Source: Gracilaria caudata | Taxonomy: Eukaryota; Rhodophyta; Florideophyceae; Gracilariales; Gracilariaceae | Assembly: GCA_030374735.1 (NCBI GenBank) | Contig: JASCIV010000137.1 | Span: forward strand, 1 to 40,581 | DNA: 40,581 nucleotides | Direction of reading: 5' to 3' | In this document: piece after piece, positions 9,240 to 17,607 of the stretch | How the letters are laid out: each line of letters begins with the position of its first letter | Position numbering within the stretch: the first letter of the stretch is position 1 | Program-made: the position numbers and the translations under genes | The notes under the pieces: generated by a model | The model's database searches: none | What the model was told of the DNA's origin: nothing | What the model saw: only the letters and a program-made list of their open reading frames with translations

Positions 9240-9731
9240 GACCGGAGATTGTTTACGGCAGCCGTTTGAAGGACGACTGCGACGATGGCGACGACGGCGC
9301 GCCGAGCTGTGAAGACTGAAATGGGCAAAATACTGAATACGGGAGATTGCGATCCGATCGGTGCGATTGATCATCAATACATGTCATGATGTAACTACAG
9401 TACACTTGCACGTTTTTTTGGCTTGTCCAACAGGTCGATCTACGAGGGTAGAACGCTACACCGCACATTGTGCGGTGCGGCGCACAAGCAGGGACGGTTG
9501 TGGAATTTGAGACCTGATGAGTTATAACTTATTAAGGCCACCTCTGTTGTTCATAGGCTATCATGTCTCCGGCAAGTTCATAGTACGAACAACACCGATA
9601 CCAGCAAAGCGCCGTTGTAATCGACATGGACCGCCACTGGAGAAGGTGAGAGACCCAACGTTTAATCCCCAAGCAGTGAAAAGGCCCGTTGTGGCAGTTC
9701 GTGAGTCACACGACGCCACACAGAACGCGTT
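9240..9731. promoter_or_regulatory. Upstream region of the reductoisomerase gene
   Basis: About 490 bp between the reductoisomerase ATG and the 3' end of the UBL gene, both on the minus strand. It must hold the reductoisomerase promoter. An 8-bp perfect inverted repeat is at 9459-9477. No other gene seen. Confidence 0.5.
9459..9477. repeat. 8-bp perfect inverted repeat upstream of the reductoisomerase gene
   Basis: CACCGCAC and GTGCGGTG flank the three bases ATT. It sits about 220 bp upstream of the preferred ATG and 85 bp upstream of the alternative one, a plausible dimeric-regulator site or transcript hairpin. Function is unknown. Confidence 0.6.
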
Positions 9732-10814
9732 TCAGTCAAGCTTCACGACGTCAGCCGCTTGCTCCAAGTTACGACGCGCCTTGGCCGACAATTGTCTACG
9801 TCTGGTTCTGATAAACGACCAATCGGACTCTGGCACGAGTTCCATCAACCCCTCTTCAACTCTGTCCCCAAACAACCGCACCATATTCCAAAACGATCGC
9901 GGTGACACGATCGCCATCGAAAGTACTCGCAATCGCTCTCGTTCTTCGCGATTCTTCAACACATCGCGAAACGCCTCCGCAAGTATCTCGCGCGGAACTT
10001 TGAACATGCCCTTTTCCTCTGTCCACGACCGCGCATCAAGCCCGCGATAGCGTACTTTGAATGTATATCCGCCACTATCGATGATCTCGTAGCGCTTTGC
10101 GAGCCATGCTTCGTACCGTCGCTCGCCTTCAGCTTCCTTTTGTCTCTCCTGCAACGCAGTCTGCAGACTATTTCGAAACGACTTTCCACACGCGTCAAGT
10201 TGATCCGCATCCTTCGACACTGCCTTTGCGAGTTCAGCTCCCAGCAATCCGCGCGCATCCTCTCCCATCAGCGTCTCCATCACCTCTCCCGCGTCCTTCT
10301 TGCTTGTTTTCTTTCGCTTGATATCGCCCAACGTGGCAATGTTATGAACACCACTCGACGCAGCAGCACTACTAGTAGCAGTTCGACGTCTCTTCCTACT
10401 CGCAGTCGCAACAGGCACATCATCGTCCTCCTCGTCAACCTCAGCATCCGGCGTCCACTCATCGCCGCTATCATCCAGTCGCTGCGAGAAGTCCCCCATC
10501 TGCCTCACCTTCCCCGCCTTTCGCCCACGCGTCGCACGCGTCGCAGCGCGTGTTCTTGCGCGCGTGCGACGTTTTGGCGGTTCAACGATCAGAGTCTCGC
10601 CCGACTTGAACAACGCGCTGACGACGGCGTCATCCGCGGCGGCCACAGGTCGAGGTGGCGGACCGGCAAGCAGCACTCGCTCGGGGGGCCCGGAAAGCGC
10701 GCCTTCGGCGCGCACGCGCGCGAGAAGCGCGGCGTAGGTGTCGGTGGGAGGTACGTCATTGAGCGTGAGCTGACGACCGTCTGGGAAACGGAAGCGCAGC
10801 CTAAGCGCTGGCAT
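9732..10814 (-). CDS. Ubiquitin-like-domain protein, nuclear, unknown function
   Basis: Encodes 360 aa. Residues 1-78 have a ubiquitin-like pattern: a beta-hairpin start (LRLRFRFPDGRQL), a PPTDTYAALLARV helix, and a closing GETLIVEP strand resembling the UBX-like fold at the start of OTU1/YOD1. Basic patches (81-102 and 140-144) surrounding an acidic stretch (113-132) look like nuclear localisation signals in a disordered linker. The C-terminal ~170 residues are charged and largely helical, with a GGYTFKVRYRGLD strand pair (248-260) and a conserved-looking SFWNMVRLFGD and PESDWSFIRTRRRQLS block (307-343). I cannot name that C-terminal domain. The UBL suggests a link to p97, ubiquitin or chromatin-associated degradation, but this is inference. 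Confidence 0.8.
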   Translation of the reverse strand: MPALRLRFRFPDGRQLTLNDVPPTDTYAALLARVRAEGALSGPPERVLLAGPPPRPVAAADDAVVSALFKSGETLIVEPPKRRTRARTRAATRATRGRKAGKVRQMGDFSQRLDDSGDEWTPDAEVDEEDDDVPVATASRKRRRTATSSAAASSGVHNIATLGDIKRKKTSKKDAGEVMETLMGEDARGLLGAELAKAVSKDADQLDACGKSFRNSLQTALQERQKEAEGERRYEAWLAKRYEIIDSGGYTFKVRYRGLDARSWTEEKGMFKVPREILAEAFRDVLKNREERERLRVLSMAIVSPRSFWNMVRLFGDRVEEGLMELVPESDWSFIRTRRRQLSAKARRNLEQAADVVKLD

Positions 10815-12066
10815 GGCGCACGAATTGCGGGCGGATGCGCTATGAGGCGGTGATGCAGGAGGGATGACTGCTGACGGCGGGGGGACTTCAGAAGCTAAAA
10901 GCTGAAAATGGAACTACTTGCCCTTGTATAGTTGCACAACCTAATCCTCACAAATCACGTTCCAAAATGGAACGCGTGCACTGCCGCTGGATCGCTTGCG
11001 AGCCGCGCCCACGAAATGTGCAAAGGTATAGCAGAATCTAGCAGGCTGTCGTCGTCACGATGGGCTACTCAGCACATGAGACCCATCGCCACCGCCATCC
11101 CGTCTGCTTCGATCGCCTCTCGCACGACGTGGGGCAGTCTGCTCAAACCGGAGTTGTCTGCCACGCGCTTGCGCTTCCCCGTAGCATCGTTGCAGCTTGC
11201 GGCGCTTAAGTTCCAAACTTGATCGTGCTGGCGTGGTGCGCGTGGATGTACGAACCCTTCGCACAAAGGTACGCATTGCCGCACTACCCTGAACGTTTAC
11301 TTTGTATCTGCACTGTATCTAGATTCTACATTGCTGTTCACGCTCGCCCAGCTCGAATTGGCCAATCGAGACTCGGTTCGATTTTAGCCAAGACTCGCGA
11401 CTGCGAATCTCGTTCATAACGGGTTTGGGTTCTACCGAAGTCATGCATACGTATTGCAGTTGGGCCTCGTTGTAGCAACTCAAAGTTGTCTTGCGAAGAC
11501 CATCTCAGTGATGAACAGCACGGATTCATTGCATCGATTAGCACTCCTAATTGAAAAGCAATAATGAGCAGAACAAACGGTCACATCTTTGGCACTCGCG
11601 TCAGATGTGGATGTCGACCACAGTCGCATAAGAAAGTATGAAGGTTGCTTCTCTTTAACTCCATGGAAAGGTTTGATCCGCCTTCGCAAGGCGTGCTTCT
11701 TCTCCATGACTTCTGAACACGCTGTACACGAAATAGAGAGTCGTGTCTTTTTGAACAAATCCATTTTGCATGCGGCGGGAGTTGAACGGAACCTATCGCC
11801 AAAGCAGCAGCTTTAGACATTCTCAATTAGTGTTCTGCAGTATAGGGGTTGTGACCTCTTAAGCTCGATACCTGTGCAGAAAACTAACGCTGCGGTTGCC
11901 AAGAGTTTTCCAGAGTTCAAGAAAATCTGATCTTATTGAAATCTTGGATGCGGGTGACATATTATGTCGACATTGTTTTGCTACCACATTGCACGGCAGT
12001 CGCAGACCACGTCCGAGGCAAGTTAAATCCGCCGTTTCACGATTAGGAACTTACCCTTGCCAACGT
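10815..12066. other. Intergenic, ~1.25 kb, no gene recognised
   Basis: Short overlapping open frames only. A minus-strand stretch at 11069-11284 ends in an orderly 40-residue segment (GKRKR then LPHVVREAIEADG) that reads like protein, but it has no ATG in frame and could be a terminal exon. I do not call it. The part near 10815 is the promoter region of the UBL gene. Confidence 0.45.
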
Positions 12067-13263
12067 TCACAACCGAGCCGGTACCAGCACGCCATCCAAG
12101 TCATTTGAAAAATGGTGCGATAAGTCAAGTTCTGGAACTCGTAAATCCTCCAGTGGCAAAAACAGCTTGGAGACATCTTCGTCACATATGTCACTGTAGT
12201 GACCAGGAGACCACTGTGGCGCCTTCTTTTTAGATATTAGTACAGCACGCACTCCTTGGGTAAAATCTTTTCGTCTCGCCAAACGATTCGACAATCTAAA
12301 CTCCATTTTCAAACAATCGTCAAGTTTCAAGCTTGATCCCCTTTTCAGCGATTCGAACGCAACTTTCAACGACATTGGACAATGAGTCTGCATGGCTTGC
12401 AAACAATTCGTCGCGAAAGTTGCATGCAGGCTGTTGGCCTGTGAACTGGCTTCACTCAGTTTCTTCATGACATTCTCGAGAGAAGGAAGAGCAAATAATT
12501 CCCTCACAGTCGATAAGAACTGTGTAGCTTCCTCTGAGGGCGTTTTAGATTTCGAGAAGCTGCGCAGGATAGTTTCAATATCGTCCCTGGAGTGGATACG
12601 TGTCTCTCTAAGAGATTTTAGAAGCTGGGGGATAGACTTTTGAGCCACAAAATGGGTAGCTATTCCGGCATGAAGAACCTGCTCGCCTCTTAATCGTGCT
12701 CCTGTGAGAACAATGTACAAGCCTAGACCAGGACTTAGACGCGACAGAAAGTGGGAAGCTCCTACATCAGGATGAAATCCAATAGCAACCTCGGGCATAG
12801 CAAAAACTGTGTTCTCCGTTGCAAGGCGGAATCGCCCGTGGACAGAAAGACCAAAGCCAGCTCCCATGACAATTCCGTCGAGTATCGAAACAATATCTGG
12901 TGTCTTCAAGCATCCTAGTAACGAAATAAGCCGATTCTCTGTCCTGAAGAACTCAGCGATCGGCTCGTATTTACGACTTTCTGCGAGAACGCACATTCTG
13001 CGCACATCACCCCCTGCGCAGAAAGCATGGGCCGGGCTTGTGGATTTGAGAATGACGCATTTTGTTGTCGAACAGTGTAGTTGATTAATGCGAGCGTACA
13101 GAGTCTCGCTCATGGTCGTGTCAAGCGCATGAAGGGATTTCGGACGATTCAGACACAGAGTCGTGACACTTCTGTTGTTGAGGGACGTTTCTTCCAATAT
13201 CGGAGAGTGGATAGAAGGAATAATGAACTGGCCGCATTTTGTCAAAGCGTGCGTGACGTTCAT
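12067..13263 (-). CDS. 3-hydroxyisobutyryl-CoA hydrolase-like protein, probably peroxisomal
   Basis: Encodes 398 aa of the crotonase fold. The family hydrolyses 3-hydroxyisobutyryl-CoA in valine breakdown. Seen: the first oxyanion-hole motif HAFCAGGDVR (79-88), GIVMGAGFGLSVHG (130-143) with the second oxyanion glycines, and the catalytic block PEVAIGFHPDVG (157-168), with E158 and D166 matching the catalytic Glu and Asp of HIBCH/CHY1. The length fits HIBCH (about 380-400) rather than ordinary enoyl-CoA hydratases (about 260-290). The last three residues are Ala-Arg-Leu, a conforming PTS1 signal, and there is no obvious mitochondrial presequence; plant CHY1 is also peroxisomal. Other CoA hydrolases of the same subfamily remain possible. 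Confidence 0.9.
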   Translation of the reverse strand: MNVTHALTKCGQFIIPSIHSPILEETSLNNRSVTTLCLNRPKSLHALDTTMSETLYARINQLHCSTTKCVILKSTSPAHAFCAGGDVRRMCVLAESRKYEPIAEFFRTENRLISLLGCLKTPDIVSILDGIVMGAGFGLSVHGRFRLATENTVFAMPEVAIGFHPDVGASHFLSRLSPGLGLYIVLTGARLRGEQVLHAGIATHFVAQKSIPQLLKSLRETRIHSRDDIETILRSFSKSKTPSEEATQFLSTVRELFALPSLENVMKKLSEASSQANSLHATFATNCLQAMQTHCPMSLKVAFESLKRGSSLKLDDCLKMEFRLSNRLARRKDFTQGVRAVLISKKKAPQWSPGHYSDICDEDVSKLFLPLEDLRVPELDLSHHFSNDLDGVLVPARL

Positions 13264-13728
13264 CTCTCCCTTTCTTCCTTCAAATGGCCATTGGGCACGC
13301 TCACGGGTCTGGCAGATATGCGCGGAAGTTTGGCTTTGAATGGGAAAGTGACTGAAGTTATCCCATTGTCTGTCTGGTGAGGTGTCTCATCATGCATGCT
13401 GAACGCCGATTTATTTCGTGCGAAATACATGAGTGCTACTTCGTATATCCCTTAACTGTTCAACACGGAGGAATTCCGTGAAGACGTTTGAACATTTTCG
13501 TTCGACCCTTGCGATGCAGTTCAAATGCACGGCAATAGCAGAATGAATGCTGACAAGCTGTGATAAACGTGTACCTTGCTCTGTTTAATGTTCTCTTCGC
13601 AAGCTCAAGGGGCCTCCATTGAAAATAACCTCTGCTCTTCGTCGTATTGCGACTATCAAACCGCACATAATGACCTGAGAATTTCGTAAATAGAAGAAGA
13701 AGAAGACCTGAGAATTTCAAAGTGAAGG
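13264..13728. promoter_or_regulatory. Upstream region of the HIBCH-like gene and 3' flank of the dehydratase gene
   Basis: 465 bp between two minus-strand genes. No gene or clear motif seen beyond a short GAA-repeat (AGAAGAAGAAGA) near 13692. Confidence 0.45.
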
Positions 13729-14373
13729 CTACCGAGCTTCAGATGCCAGCTTTTTGCGGCGTTGACGCAGCATATGCAAAAACATAAATGGGCCAAAGTA
13801 CATGTACAGTACAAGTACAATTCGATTCCATATTCCGAAGTCAAACGCAAAATTGAACTTGTTCGGCAGAGAAACAGAGTAAAGCTTGTGGGTGTCAACG
13901 TAAGAGAGCGTCCAGTAGTAAATCAGCCATTCAGCGGTGATACCTAATGGATACAGAACAAGAAAAAGGGAGTATCTCATCCAGAGCAAAACGTGCGGCA
14001 CACGACGAGTAATCGTAGCAATATAGAAGGCGTATCGTACCAAGTCAGCTAGAATCCAAGAAATCAAGAGAAGAATTGTAACTACTTGACCTTGAATATC
14101 AGCTACGTTGTCCACAACAAATACGAGCACGACAAACCGACCTAAGCACTGCACAAATGCTGTGGGAACTGTTCCACCAAACCCCAACATTGCGTGAATG
14201 ACTTCCAACCAGGCTAAGGATTGTGCAGTCATGGCAAACGGTGCTGCAGCTTCATACATATGTGAATAGCTCGCAGCTGTCCTTGCTGATAAAACGAGTT
14301 GAACAAACGTCAATCCCCATATGCTAAACTGTACAGAGTTGTAGGCCAATAAGTATGAAGTCTTCTTCGACAT
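13729..14373 (-). CDS. Very-long-chain (3R)-3-hydroxyacyl-CoA dehydratase (PHS1/PAS2/HACD)
   Basis: Encodes 214 aa, the normal size for the family. It is the third enzyme of the ER fatty-acid elongation cycle, dehydrating 3-hydroxyacyl-CoA for very-long-chain fatty acids and sphingolipids. The protein is almost entirely hydrophobic with about six membrane segments. Family signatures are present: LEVIHAMLGFGGT (56-68), RF..VFVVDN (79-89), the R-Y pair at 113-114, and the active-site segment RYSLFLVLYPLGITAEW (133-149). The catalytic Tyr and Glu are Y141 and E148, seven residues apart as in yeast Phs1 (Tyr149, Glu156). It is divergently transcribed from the DNA ligase gene, with 401 bp between start codons. 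Confidence 0.95.
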   Translation of the reverse strand: MSKKTSYLLAYNSVQFSIWGLTFVQLVLSARTAASYSHMYEAAAPFAMTAQSLAWLEVIHAMLGFGGTVPTAFVQCLGRFVVLVFVVDNVADIQGQVVTILLLISWILADLVRYAFYIATITRRVPHVLLWMRYSLFLVLYPLGITAEWLIYYWTLSYVDTHKLYSVSLPNKFNFAFDFGIWNRIVLVLYMYFGPFMFLHMLRQRRKKLASEAR

Positions 14374-14774
14374 GTTAAGACGATACTGATGCCATCCCCA
14401 GGGGAGCGAAGAAGCTGACGAGGAGGACTTCCTTGTCGTTTTTCAGAGGTTCGTAAAACATTTTGGAAAAGGGCCTCAGTCCATGTGATGATTCGGTTGG
14501 CGACGAGTTCAACAAACTTTGTTGGGCATGCCATGCCATGCCAACTTCGGCTCCTGATCTGTGCACTTTCGGAAATCTTTGAACAGCAATGCAAGCTGAT
14601 CTCAGGGCGGTTCTGATCATTTGATCCCCACAGGTCAAGCTGGTTAGAATCTACGGTCGGATTGAGGCGGCCCTCCTTTTCGGTATCGAAGCCTGTCTGC
14701 TTATGTCTCCCATCTGTCTGCTCTCACGATCTCGGGGCAGAATTGCTGGGAGGTGACGTAGTCCAAGGTTCACT
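14374..14774. promoter_or_regulatory. Divergent promoter region, dehydratase / DNA ligase
   Basis: 401 bp separate two start codons pointing outward, so both promoters lie here. No conserved box can be defended from a single sequence. Confidence 0.5.
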
Positions 14775-17462
14775 ATGGTGATTCGCTTAACTTTTGTTTG
14801 TCCATCATTTCCGATGAGACACGCGGGACCTGTAAGGGTAACCATTCGCGCCATAAGCAGAAAAGTATCTGATATACGGCACTATCCTGAGGGAACTGAC
14901 AAGGTTGCGGCGCGAAAGATTCGGGCTGACGAGAAGCGGAAAGCTCGCCAGGAGGCTATGAGACAGCGCGACATTCCCAAAGGGTATCTTAGTCGCCCAG
15001 GAGCAGGAATTCATCCTTATGGCTCAGTCGAACGTACAGATGCGCAGCGTGAAGCAAGAGCGAAATATGTTGCCGGCAAACCGGGGACGAGTGAAGCCCT
15101 CTTCCGATACACCGGGTTACTTTCAGGTGGAGAGTGTGACATGGTAATTGATAGATTGCGGTCTTTGTGGTTGGAGAGAGCTGAGTACGAAGTCTTCGAA
15201 AAGGAAGTGAAGCTCAACAAGGATATGAGGTTCATGTATAACAGGCTTATTCAAGAGATAAAGCTGTGTGATGAAATGTATTACGCGGATGAGCCAAAAC
15301 CCCGCATTTCTGACGAAGAGTACGATGAACTTGTTCTTCACCTTCTGGAGCTGGAAAGGTGTTTTCCGGAACTCATTCGAGATGATTCTCCGAGCCAAAC
15401 GGTTGGTCATGGCGCAGCCGCCCGCGCAACAAAGCTTGCTCTCGAGAACGAAATTGCCGAAGACGATTACGTTGACGCCCAAGACTCCTTTATTGCGACG
15501 GTTCCGACAAGTGCGAAGCGCTTCGCACAGCATAGGCATAACGCCTTAATGCTCTCTCTCGATAATGCGTACACACATGCAGACCTGACTGCCTTTGTCA
15601 ATCGAGCATTAGAGGTCGAATCTGAGATTTCGGCAGAGCTTAAGATTGACGGCGTCGCATTATCTCTTGAATATCAAGATCGTAAGCTTTGTCGCGCGTT
15701 GACGAGAGGGACTGGACGAATTGGGGACGATGTAACTGAGAATATCAGAGAGTCTCTTGTGGGGAGTGGAGTTGTTGATAGAATTCCTGACCCCAGTGCT
15801 CCTGACTTTTTAATAGTTCGCGGCGAAGTGTACATAGCAAAAGAAGACTTCAATGAGGTGAATGCTTCTCTTCAAAAACCATACAGCAATCCACGAAACG
15901 CGGCCGCTGGCGCCCTTAAACATAAGAATCCAAGTGAGGGAAAGGCAAGGCGGCTCCGGTTTATTGCGTACGAATGTCTAACGGGAAACCCTGATGAGGA
16001 GAAAGAACAGGATAAGCAGATCTCCGCTGTCGTGCACGAAACGCGTAACACTCTGCCTAGTCATTCAGAAACGCTGTTAAAGCTGGCGGAGTGGGGTTTT
16101 GGGGAAATGACTAGGTACGAAACATGTGCAGACCTAAGTGACGCCGAAGCTTTCGCGATTCGAGTTGAAGAAGAAAGGCCTGAGTTGCCAATGGAGATTG
16201 ATGGTATCGTTTTCAAGTTTAACAGTTCGCGAGCCCGCGAAATGGCAGGCCATACCGCTCGTGCTCCAAGAGGTGCAATTGCTTACAAGTTCGCTGCTCA
16301 ATCGAGAGTAACAAGGCTTAACGATGTGGTAATGCAAGTTTCACGTGGGGGACTTATAACTCCAGTTGCCGTTCTTGAACCTGTTAGGATTGGCGGTGCA
16401 TTGATGTCCAGGGCAACTCTTCATAATTTTGATGAAGTGAAGAGGTTGGGCGTTGCGATCGGGGATATGATTCGAATAGAACGGGGTGGTGACGTAATAC
16501 CGAAAGTGCTTCAAGTTGAAAAGCGTCTCGATGATCCTGCACGAAGAGAAGTAGCGCCCCCTTCTCATTGTCCGTCATGTGGCGCAGATCTTAAACACGG
16601 TCGAGCGCCAAGAACCGGAGCTTCCCTTATCGGATGCACGAATGATGCGAATTGTACCTCGCAAACCCTTGGGAGGCTGATATATTTCTGTGCTCGGGAT
16701 GCGATGGACATTAGGGGCCTCGGCAGGAAGACGGCCGAAAAGCTTATTGAATCTGGAGTTGTCGTCGTCTTAGCAGACTTGTTCAGACTGACCCTTGACG
16801 ACCTCCTTTATCTGGACGGTTTTGCATTGAAGAGTGCCTCACAGTTGCACGAGAACATCCAAGAGGCAGCGACATCTAGGAGCTTTGAAAGACTTGTGCT
16901 TGGACTGGGGCTACCCGGTGTAGGCCGCACAGGAGCGAAGTCTCTCGCAATGAAGATGAAGTCTCTTTCGAATTTGATCAAGACAGCTGAGAGCGAGGAC
17001 GCAATCGAAACGTTCATGACAATCTCTAACTTTGCCGAGCGAACAGCTGAAGGGCTTCTCCAACATCTTAGAAAACAACGAACACTGGATGAACTCAAAG
17101 CCATGGAGAACTTTGTGAGCCCCAATCAGATAGTTGATGAAGACCAAGATGAATCTTTCGGAGATACCAGGAATGCAGCTGTCGCGGACCGTAATTTCGT
17201 CTTCACCGGGAAGTTTATTACAATCAACCGCCCTCGGGCGATGAAATGGATTCGAAGGTCTGGAGGATTCATAAAGAATTCCGTAACACACAAGACGGAC
17301 TACGTTGTTTATGGATTGGAACCAGGTCAGAAGCTTGCGAAGGCGCAAACAAGGAAGATTCAAATCATTCCAGAAGCAGATTTCTTCTCTGTATTTCAAG
17401 TGAGTCCTGCAGAGCAAGAACAGCTATCAACAGAACAGAGCGATGCAGATAAAGTGGAGTGA
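14775..17462 (+). CDS. ligA: NAD+-dependent DNA ligase (bacterial LigA type), organelle-targeted
   Basis: Encodes 895 aa with every LigA domain in order. The N-terminus is a basic, acid-free extension (1-32), a plausible organelle presequence, followed by an extra charged segment to about 145. Domain Ia has YYADEPKPRISDEEYDEL (169-186). The adenylation domain has ELKIDG with nucleotidyl-lysine K290, RGTGRIGDDVTENI (311-324), RGEVYI (349-354), NPRNAAAGAL (372-381), EIDGIVFK (474-481) and AIAYKF (501-506). The OB-fold motif QVSRGGLITPVAVLEPV is at 521-537. The zinc finger uses C599, C602, C621 and C627. Helix-hairpin-helix repeats and a C-terminal BRCT domain (~805-875) follow. Eukaryotic nuclei normally encode ATP-dependent ligases, so a complete LigA is unusual. 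It is convergent with DnaE (145 bp between stops). Plastid rather than mitochondrial targeting is inferred. Confidence 0.95.
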   Translation: MVIRLTFVCPSFPMRHAGPVRVTIRAISRKVSDIRHYPEGTDKVAARKIRADEKRKARQEAMRQRDIPKGYLSRPGAGIHPYGSVERTDAQREARAKYVAGKPGTSEALFRYTGLLSGGECDMVIDRLRSLWLERAEYEVFEKEVKLNKDMRFMYNRLIQEIKLCDEMYYADEPKPRISDEEYDELVLHLLELERCFPELIRDDSPSQTVGHGAAARATKLALENEIAEDDYVDAQDSFIATVPTSAKRFAQHRHNALMLSLDNAYTHADLTAFVNRALEVESEISAELKIDGVALSLEYQDRKLCRALTRGTGRIGDDVTENIRESLVGSGVVDRIPDPSAPDFLIVRGEVYIAKEDFNEVNASLQKPYSNPRNAAAGALKHKNPSEGKARRLRFIAYECLTGNPDEEKEQDKQISAVVHETRNTLPSHSETLLKLAEWGFGEMTRYETCADLSDAEAFAIRVEEERPELPMEIDGIVFKFNSSRAREMAGHTARAPRGAIAYKFAAQSRVTRLNDVVMQVSRGGLITPVAVLEPVRIGGALMSRATLHNFDEVKRLGVAIGDMIRIERGGDVIPKVLQVEKRLDDPARREVAPPSHCPSCGADLKHGRAPRTGASLIGCTNDANCTSQTLGRLIYFCARDAMDIRGLGRKTAEKLIESGVVVVLADLFRLTLDDLLYLDGFALKSASQLHENIQEAATSRSFERLVLGLGLPGVGRTGAKSLAMKMKSLSNLIKTAESEDAIETFMTISNFAERTAEGLLQHLRKQRTLDELKAMENFVSPNQIVDEDQDESFGDTRNAAVADRNFVFTGKFITINRPRAMKWIRRSGGFIKNSVTHKTDYVVYGLEPGQKLAKAQTRKIQIIPEADFFSVFQVSPAEQEQLSTEQSDADKVE

Positions 17463-17607
17463 ATTGTACTTCCCAGTTATCAGTTTCGTTAGAATCGTAA
17501 AAATACACTATACAGCGTGGAGCATATTCCCCACAAGAAGAGAAACAAGACTGCAACCTAACTACCGAAGCACGCCTTCTTCTGAACAGTCTGGAATCGA
17601 GCTAAGC

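Noticed and set aside
11069..11284. Small gene on the minus strand
   Set aside because: The C-terminal 40 residues look protein-like, but there is no ATG in frame and no family match; it could be a terminal exon, which cannot be shown here.
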